Of a stretch of DNA of 36,629 bases, positions 31,086 to 36,629 are shown piece by piece; within the stretch, counting starts at the first letter, position 1; every line of letters starts with the position of its first letter. The translations under genes were made by a program, and so were the position numbers. A model generated the notes under the pieces. It was given only the letters and a program-made list of their open reading frames with translations. It did not search any database and had not been told where the DNA came from. Location of the stretch: assembly GCA_034430275.1 (NCBI GenBank), contig DAOUEW010000332.1, forward strand, positions 1-36,629. The letters run 5' to 3'. Source of the DNA: JAUVXJ01 sp034430275. Lineage in GTDB: Bacteria; Chloroflexota; Anaerolineae; UBA7937; B3-Chlor.

Positions 31086-33523
31086 GAGTTCTCTCCTTTC
31101 TCCTCTTCGTTCTTCCTGGCGAACTCCCGCAGCTTCTTAGCCAGCTCCTCGAGCTGTGCGTTGACCAGACAGTTGACTGTACCCTCAGGGTAGGTCCCGT
31201 CTTCCCGGCGCTCCCCAGCGTCACAGCCCGTGAGGATGGCTATCCCTTCGTCAATAGTCTTCACCGGGTACACATGGAACTGGCCATCCCGGACCGCTTC
31301 CACCACGTCCTCGCGCAGCATCAAGGTCTTCACATTCTGCTCAGGAACGATCACACCCTGGGTTCCCGTAAGCCCCTTCACGCGGCACACATCGAAGAAC
31401 CCCTCGATTTTCTTCGTAACACCTCCCACCGGCTGGATCTCGCCTCTCTGATTCACAGAGCCAGTCACCGCCATACCTTGCCTGATGGGAAGGCCGGACA
31501 GTCGCGAGAGGAGAGCATAGAGCTCGGTAGACGAGGCACTGTCACCCTCAACGGCCCCGTATGACTGCTCGAAGCAGATGCTGGCTGAGAGGTTCAAAGG
31601 CTTGTCCTGAGCGTGTTTGCCACCCAGGTAGCCTGAGAGGATCATCACCCCCTTGTCATGGATCTTGCCGCTCATCTTGGCCTCGCGTTCGATGTTGATG
31701 ACGCCTGCGCGGCCCATGAACGTCTGAACGGTGATACGGGAGGGCCTCCCGAAGTAGTAGTCGCCCAGGTTGATGATGGAGAGCCCGTTGACCTGGCCGA
31801 CCACCTCACCATCCACGTCTACCATGAGCAGGCCCCGGTCGATCTGCTCGCGTATCCTCTCTTCGATCTGGTTGGCTCGATACACCTTCTGCTCGATGGC
31901 CCGCCCAACGTCCTCCGCCATCACGAGTTTGTGCCCGTTCTGCCCAGCCCAGTAGTTGGCCTCGTGGACGATGTCCTTGATGAGCCCGAATCTAGTGCTG
32001 AGTCTCTCCTGATCCTCCACCATACGGGCAGCGTGCTCTGCCACTCTCGCCACAGCGCCAGGTTCGAAATGCCTCAGCTCCCCCTCCTGGCAACGATCGT
32101 GTACGAAGAGTGCCACCTTCTCCAAGTTCTCCGAAGTCCAGTCCATGTCCGCAGCGAAGTCCGCCTTCACCTTGAACAGCTCCTGGAAGTCTTCGTCCAG
32201 ATTGTAGAGGAGGTAGTAGGTGTTGGGATCTCCCATCAGTACCACTTTGACGTCTAGCGGGATCGGTTCGGGAGCCAGGGTGGCGGTGGCCACGAGTCCC
32301 AATTGCTGCGTCAACTCCTCGATCTTGATCTCTCGGTTCCGCAACGCGCGCTTGAGGCCCTCCCAGGCCATGGTGTTCCTCAGCAGGTCAAGAGCCTCCA
32401 CGATCAGGTAGCCGCCGTTGGCCCTATGGAGAGCACCCGCCTTGATAGCACCGTAGTCCGTGACCAGTGTCCCAAACTCTGCGCGGTGTTCGATGCGACC
32501 GACGAGGTTGTGGTAGTTCGGGTTACTCTCCTCAACCACCGGAGCACCCTCTGCATCGCTATTGTCGACAATGATGTTGATCCTGTACTTGTCGAAAGGG
32601 GACCTTCTGAAGCGTGCCATGAAGGCAAACGGACCCGCCTCCATCGCTGAGGACTCCTGCTCGCCCGACGATGCCGGCTTCTTGAACTGCTCGACTTTGG
32701 AGAGGATGTCCTTCTGTACCTCATCCAGGAACCGTATCAGTCCCTCAATGTCTGCGTACTTGGTGCGCAGACTCTCAAAGTGATGCCCGATAGTGTAGTC
32801 AGCGGTCTCCTGGTCAAGCTTCCGAAGCTCGCTCTTGGCCGTCCTCTCCAGTCCGCGCACTTCGCGAAGTGACTTCTCCAGCTCGCCCTGGAGCTCAGGG
32901 CGATGCTTCTCCAGCTCCGATCTCTTCTCCGCAGGTAGTTTGTCGTACTGCTCTCGACTGACTACTTCACCATTCAGTACCGGGGCGATCACCAGACCCA
33001 TCGGTGTCCTCAGCAGGGCAAATCCGCGCTCGATCATCTGGGCCTCGAGCTTGCTCAATCTGCCGTTTCTCGCCTCCTCCAGTTCACGACCGATGCGAGT
33101 AAAATGCTCCTGATACTGCTCGGTTTCGAACGCACGCGGCAGCTCAGCTTGCAGATCATCCAGAAGAGAGTCTACCTCGTCGCTTATGGCGCAACCCTTG
33201 CCCGCCGGCAACTTGAGTGCGTGGGGCTGGTAGGGATCCTCGAAGTTGTTCACGTAGGCCCAGCAATCGGGCGAGATCCCGGCGGCGGCCTTCCTCTGCA
33301 AGAAGTCCTTGATCACAGTGGCCCGTCCCGAGCCACTAGGTCCCAGCGCGTAGATGTTGTATCCCTCGCAGGGGATCTGTATGCCAAAGTCTATGGCGGT
33401 GGTGGCCCTCTCTTGCCCGATGATTTCGGACAACTCTGTCAGTTCGGCCGTAGATGCGAAGGAGAACTGGCTCGGGTCGCAGGTGCGCCTGAGCTCCTCC
33501 GGCCGTAGTTCTCTGACTTTCAT
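31082..33523 (-). CDS. Lon-like protease (AAA_32 family) with an arginine in Walker A
   Basis: 813 residues from ATG 33523 (a TTG 27 nt upstream is less likely). The C-terminal protease domain has the Lon Ser-Lys pair: Ser662 in EGDSASS and Lys705 in VGGVTKK, 43 residues apart as in Lon. The N-terminal half is the LonB/YcbZ type (PF13654), with a middle helical region about 130-280 and the HRANGGYLIVEALDLL block. The Walker A motif reads GPSGSGR (61-67), with Arg instead of Lys, and the Walker B aspartate/glutamate is not clear. The protein is therefore probably a peptidase of the LonB/LonC kind with weak or no ATP use. It has no membrane segment. The stop overlaps that of the convergent lipoprotein gene by 4 nt. 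Confidence 0.92.
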   Translation of the reverse strand: MKVRELRPEELRRTCDPSQFSFASTAELTELSEIIGQERATTAIDFGIQIPCEGYNIYALGPSGSGRATVIKDFLQRKAAAGISPDCWAYVNNFEDPYQPHALKLPAGKGCAISDEVDSLLDDLQAELPRAFETEQYQEHFTRIGRELEEARNGRLSKLEAQMIERGFALLRTPMGLVIAPVLNGEVVSREQYDKLPAEKRSELEKHRPELQGELEKSLREVRGLERTAKSELRKLDQETADYTIGHHFESLRTKYADIEGLIRFLDEVQKDILSKVEQFKKPASSGEQESSAMEAGPFAFMARFRRSPFDKYRINIIVDNSDAEGAPVVEESNPNYHNLVGRIEHRAEFGTLVTDYGAIKAGALHRANGGYLIVEALDLLRNTMAWEGLKRALRNREIKIEELTQQLGLVATATLAPEPIPLDVKVVLMGDPNTYYLLYNLDEDFQELFKVKADFAADMDWTSENLEKVALFVHDRCQEGELRHFEPGAVARVAEHAARMVEDQERLSTRFGLIKDIVHEANYWAGQNGHKLVMAEDVGRAIEQKVYRANQIEERIREQIDRGLLMVDVDGEVVGQVNGLSIINLGDYYFGRPSRITVQTFMGRAGVINIEREAKMSGKIHDKGVMILSGYLGGKHAQDKPLNLSASICFEQSYGAVEGDSASSTELYALLSRLSGLPIRQGMAVTGSVNQRGEIQPVGGVTKKIEGFFDVCRVKGLTGTQGVIVPEQNVKTLMLREDVVEAVRDGQFHVYPVKTIDEGIAILTGCDAGERREDGTYPEGTVNCLVNAQLEELAKKLREFARKNEEEKGENS

Positions 33524-33777
33524 CCCCTCAGTGTCTCCTTTCGTCAACAAGTCCAGTCGTCGTCACAATACGACCCAGCAACCTCACGCCAGCAGCCCCA
33601 AACTAGGCAAACGGTATCCCCGGAACCTCCGCCCTTGCCAGGGCCGGGGAGACCACGCCAGTGAGCGATGACTCTCGGGGATCTGTTTGTGGAACGTCAC
33701 AGTGCGTTGCTGTCTGGCGCGCCTCTGGTGACCGCGCTGTGCGGGGCAGGGGATCGGGGAAAAGAATCCAACCACGC

Positions 33778-35637
33778 TTACGATTCGTCGTTGAACCTGT
33801 AGCTGACCGTGTACACGCCCTGGTCATACTCTGTCTCCGCCTTCCGGCCCAACTTCGTGAACACGTGAAGCGCGCGTTTGTTCTGCTCCAGCACCTCTCC
33901 CTTGAAGCCACCGATGTTGCGCGCGCGTGCGATCTGCTCCAGGTACTCGTGCATCAGCCCACCCACACCCTTGCCGTGCCAGTCGTCTCGGACGAGTAGC
34001 GCAAGCTCAGCCATGTCTGAGTCCTTCTGTTTGATGTACCTGCCAACTCCAACCATCTGCTCTTCGCCGTCGCGGTCCGCGATGGCCACGATGGCCATGT
34101 GCTCATCGTAGTCAACTGTGGTGTAGTACTGCACCCTCTCGTGGGGAAACGTGCTCATGGTGCTGAAGAAGCGTAGATAGACGCTCTGATCGGATAGTGA
34201 GTACAACAGCTCCTGCTCTAGACGCTCGTCCGTGGGCTTGATGGGCCGGAGCAGCACCTCGGTGCCGTCCCGTAGAGTGACCCGTTTCTCCAGTTCGACG
34301 GGGTAGACTCCAAGGGGCGGCAACTGATCGACGAAGGCGTACTTGCGGATCTTGGCTTGCTCCAGCAACTCCTTGCGGAAGTCGGGGTGCGCGATGTTGA
34401 TGAGGGCCAGGGCGCGTTCGCGGATGTTCTTACCATGCAGGTACGCGACGCCGTATTCGGTAACCACGTAGTGTACGTCGCCCCGCGTGGTCACCACGCC
34501 AGCACCCTCAGACAGGCGAGAGACTATTCTCGATCTGGAGCCCTCCTTTGCTGTGGCAGGCAGGGCGATGATCGGCTTGCCGCCCTTGGACCTGGCCGCA
34601 CCACGGATCATGTCCACCTGGCCGCCTATGCCACTGTAGAACAGATACCCGATGGAATCGGAACAGACTTGCCCGGTGAGGTCCACCTCCAACGCCGAGT
34701 TGATGGCCACCATGTTGTCATTCTGAGAAACCACGAAGGGATCGTTGACGTAGTCCGAAGGGTGAAACTCGATGAACGGATTCTGGTGGACCCAGTCGTA
34801 GAGGCGTCTCGTACCCATGACGAAGCTGGCTATGATTTTCCCTCGATGGAGGGTCTTCTTGTCATTAGTCAGCACTCCTGCCTCCACCAGGTCGATCACA
34901 CCATCCGAAAGCATCTCTGTGTGTACACCGAGATCCTTCTTGTCGTGCAGAGAGGCCAGTATAGAATCGGGGATGGTGCCGATTCCCATCTGTAGGGTAG
35001 AGCCGTCATCGATCAGGCGGGCTATGTTCTCACCGATCTCGCGGGCGACGTCGTCCGCCTCAGGGTAGGAAAGCTCCGGAATGGGAGCGTCGTGCTCCAC
35101 CAACACATCGATGTCCTGGACGTGAATGAAACTATTGCCCAGAGTCCACGGCATCTGTGGGTTGACCTGTGCGATGACGTAGCCCGCCGATTCGGCAGCG
35201 GGCTTCACTATGTCGACCGAGACCCCATAGCTGCAGAACCCATGCTGGTTGGGCGGAGTCACGTGGATGAGGGCCACGTCCAGATGCATCCGGCCAGAAG
35301 CGAAGAGCTTCGGTATCTCCGAAAGGAAGATGGGCGTGTAGTCAGCGCGTCCCTCGGAGACGGCATCTCTCACGCCCTCGCCCACGAAGAACGCATTGTG
35401 GCGAAACTGGTATTTGAACTTCGGCTGCGTCGAAGGCACCAGACCTAGAGTCCACAGGTGGACGATCTCGTTGTCCGCGAACTCCATGGACATGGCGGCG
35501 AGCTCCTCCACCAGGCCCTGGGGCACCGCCGCGCCAGATCCGATGAAGACACTATCCCCGCGCTTGATGACGCTCAGTGCCCGCCGCGCTGTCTTCAGCT
35601 TGTGAGCATAACGCTCCTGCCAGCGAACCTTTTCCAT
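33778..35637 (-). CDS. Acyl-CoA hydrolase/transferase fused to a GNAT acetyltransferase
   Basis: 619 residues from ATG 35637 (AAGGGG upstream); the longer frame starting at 35667 is not favoured. Residues about 1-440 are the acetyl-CoA hydrolase/transferase fold of the 4-hydroxybutyrate CoA-transferase type: GSGAAVPQGL, VNPQMPWTLGNS, GIGTIPDSIL and GVHTEMLSDGVIDL, where Glu241 is the likely nucleophile that forms the CoA thioester. Residues about 455-615 are a GNAT domain with the acetyl-CoA loop DDWHGKGVGG (551-560). The GNAT domain resembles those that acetylate and silence acyl-CoA synthetases. The fusion suggests it handles short-chain acyl-CoA and controls its own or a partner enzyme. 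Substrate unknown. Similar fusions are known in other bacteria. Confidence 0.92.
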   Translation of the reverse strand: MEKVRWQERYAHKLKTARRALSVIKRGDSVFIGSGAAVPQGLVEELAAMSMEFADNEIVHLWTLGLVPSTQPKFKYQFRHNAFFVGEGVRDAVSEGRADYTPIFLSEIPKLFASGRMHLDVALIHVTPPNQHGFCSYGVSVDIVKPAAESAGYVIAQVNPQMPWTLGNSFIHVQDIDVLVEHDAPIPELSYPEADDVAREIGENIARLIDDGSTLQMGIGTIPDSILASLHDKKDLGVHTEMLSDGVIDLVEAGVLTNDKKTLHRGKIIASFVMGTRRLYDWVHQNPFIEFHPSDYVNDPFVVSQNDNMVAINSALEVDLTGQVCSDSIGYLFYSGIGGQVDMIRGAARSKGGKPIIALPATAKEGSRSRIVSRLSEGAGVVTTRGDVHYVVTEYGVAYLHGKNIRERALALINIAHPDFRKELLEQAKIRKYAFVDQLPPLGVYPVELEKRVTLRDGTEVLLRPIKPTDERLEQELLYSLSDQSVYLRFFSTMSTFPHERVQYYTTVDYDEHMAIVAIADRDGEEQMVGVGRYIKQKDSDMAELALLVRDDWHGKGVGGLMHEYLEQIARARNIGGFKGEVLEQNKRALHVFTKLGRKAETEYDQGVYTVSYRFNDES

Positions 35638-35684
35638 GGTACCCCTTCCACGACCCTCTGCGGACACACGATTGGGCCCTTCTG

Positions 35685-35713
35685 AATATACCGCATCCAG
35701 AGCCCCGAATCAA
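35685..35713 (-). promoter_or_regulatory. Sigma-70-type promoter of the CoA-transferase/GNAT gene
   Basis: Minus strand: TTGATT (35713-35708), 17-bp spacer, TATATT (35690-35685). Predicted start near 35678, giving a leader of about 40 nt to ATG 35637. Confidence 0.75.
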
Positions 35714-36280
35714 GGCTCACGAGCCACTCCAGGGAATCACAACTTGCCAATTGGAGATTCACATCTGTTCAGGATCCCAACCTTGCTCCAGTCCGCAGCA
35801 CGCACTCTCGTCCCGGATCACCTCACCTAAGGCCCCCTCCGGAGCCGCATCACGGTGCTGCGTGAACTCGCGAGGGTGGGGTGTTTACATAACACGCTGT
35901 TCACTCGGTACGGCTTATGACAAATGCTCGCTAGCTAGACATAACTCCATTCCAATCTCAACAGATCGTTCACAACTGCCCACCTTGGCTTGAAGCGGCC
36001 TGCACAGCACAGTTGCGACGACAGTTGTAGGGAAGATGGGAGAGCGAGCTGTTTTCTGGGAGATCCGAGAGGTTGGATGACACCGCCCACTCGAATCATG
36101 TACCTCGTTTGGCGGGAGATACCACGCGTTTCTGGGGAGGTCGTCTGTAGGGGAGACCAGGCACGAGGGCCACCGTACCCGGGGCTGGTCAGCAGGCCAG
36201 TCATTGCGCCCTGGTCTTGGTGCCGGGAAACCTACTCGAGCGTCAGCCTCTTGACCCTGCGGCGACAGGAGGAGACCCGA
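35714..36280. other. 567-bp gap without a recognisable gene
   Basis: I find no convincing protein, tRNA or terminator here. Short open frames on both strands lack codon bias or domain pattern. There is an AT-richer patch at about 35880-35970, and a palindromic stretch near 36153-36190 (ACCAG ... CTGGT arms). It is the longest non-coding stretch in the window and could hold a small RNA or a regulatory region, but nothing I can name. Confidence 0.4.
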
Positions 36281-36629
36281 TCACGCGGGAGGCGTCCCAT
36301 GCCATCTGTTGAGCAGATCGTGCTCGATGTCGAACAAGTCCAGGATCCTGCCCACGGTATGATCCACGAGATCTTCGATGGTCCTGGGCCTGGCGTAGAA
36401 GGCGGGGACCGGAACGTAGACGATAGCGCCCATCTCGGACACGCTCTGCATCAAGCGGAGGTGCCCGAGGTGGAGAGGGGTCTCTCTCACCATCAGCACC
36501 AGGCGTCTGCGCTCCTTCAACGTCACGTCCGCGGCCCGCACCAGCAGGTTGTCCGCGTATGAGTTAGCCACCGCCGACAAGGTCTTGATGGAACAGGGAA
36601 CAATGGCCATTCCGTCGGTCTTGAACGAA
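36281..36629 (-). CDS. ubiX: UbiX-type flavin prenyltransferase, C-terminal part (start off window)
   Basis: 115 codons plus one base are visible. The frame is open to the window edge, reading SFKTDGMAIVPCSIKTLSAVA at the start, which is the conserved UbiX region (normally about 90-110 of roughly 190 residues). The next blocks are YADNLLVRAADVTLKERRRLVL and RETPLHLGHLRLM, and the end is GRILDLFDIEHDLLNRW. UbiX makes prenylated FMN for UbiD-type decarboxylases. The ATG at 36610 is internal and not the start. A UbiD partner may lie off the window. It is on the same strand as the CoA-transferase gene but more than 600 nt away. Confidence 0.93.
   Translation of the reverse strand, partial: SFKTDGMAIVPCSIKTLSAVANSYADNLLVRAADVTLKERRRLVLMVRETPLHLGHLRLMQSVSEMGAIVYVPVPAFYARPRTIEDLVDHTVGRILDLFDIEHDLLNRWHGTPPA

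Noticed and set aside
33551..33777. Possible terminator or small gene between the Lon-like and CoA-transferase genes
   Set aside because: A CCCCGG/CCGGGG inverted repeat near 33620-33650 has no U-tract in either direction, and no open frame there looks coding.
35935..36562. Open frames of 89 codons (minus) and 190 codons (plus) in the 35.9-36.6 kb region
   Set aside because: The plus frame runs antisense through ubiX. The minus frame has no ribosome-binding site, no domain and an unusual composition.

Overview
This is a GC-rich window of about 36.6 kb from a bacterial chromosome. It carries housekeeping genes (rpsT, murJ, lipB, nadE, trmD, a tRNA-Pro, a partial ubiX, tldD/tldE) mixed with lineage-specific envelope proteins. 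The best guess for the source is an uncultured Chloroflexota bacterium (Anaerolineae-like). This is inference from style: many single-pass proteins with long Thr/Pro/Ser-rich extracytoplasmic stalks, zinc-ribbon N-termini, a PdtaS/PdtaR-type two-component pair, a Lon-like protease of the AAA_32 type, a CoA-transferase/GNAT fusion and frequent GTG/TTG starts. I see no phage, transposon, CRISPR array or plasmid gene.

Layout. 1-1908 (minus): two small membrane proteins and a stalked FN3 protein that runs off the left edge, under one promoter. 2010-3270 (plus): a zinc-ribbon/LysM membrane protein. 3271-6053 (minus): the TldD/TldE metallopeptidase pair. 6101-6520 (minus): rpsT with its own promoter and terminator. 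6523-8800 (plus): a two-gene operon of unknown function, back to back with rpsT. 8808-9653 (minus): a solitary degenerate CpaF-like ATPase. 9721-11256 (plus): murJ. 11416-13589 (minus): an M20 amidohydrolase overlapping a DUF89/ARMT1-type phosphatase. 13674-15204 (plus): a GT2 glycosyltransferase and lipB. 15267-15495 (plus): tRNA-Pro(GGG) and a terminator. 15533-18405 (plus): histidine kinase, ANTAR response regulator and nadE, all overlapping.

18464-25562 (plus): two GT39-type membrane glycosyltransferases and a YfhO-family protein, joined by 4-nt overlaps. 25582-29367 (minus): a triple zinc-ribbon protein followed by two membrane proteins that share an N-terminal module. 29548-31085 (plus): trmD and a lipoprotein. 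31082-33523 (minus): a Lon-like protease. 33778-35713 (minus): a CoA-transferase/acetyltransferase fusion. 35714-36280: no recognisable gene. 36281-36629 (minus): the C-terminal part of UbiX.

Themes. Much of the window concerns the cell envelope: lipid II flipping, polyprenyl-linked sugar transfer (GT2, two GT39, YfhO) and stalked surface proteins. Twelve promoters of the housekeeping sigma-70 type can be read directly, ten of them with a 17-bp spacer, and they fix several gene starts. The most novel material is the modular stalked-protein family (zinc ribbon or 'GRYWxIGAQ' module, membrane segment, Pro/Thr stalk, then LysM, FN3, Ig-like or TolB-like head), the unknown 6597-8731 operon, the kinase/ANTAR/NAD-synthetase operon behind a tRNA terminator, and several enzymes with altered key residues (CpaF-like, MurJ, Lon-like).
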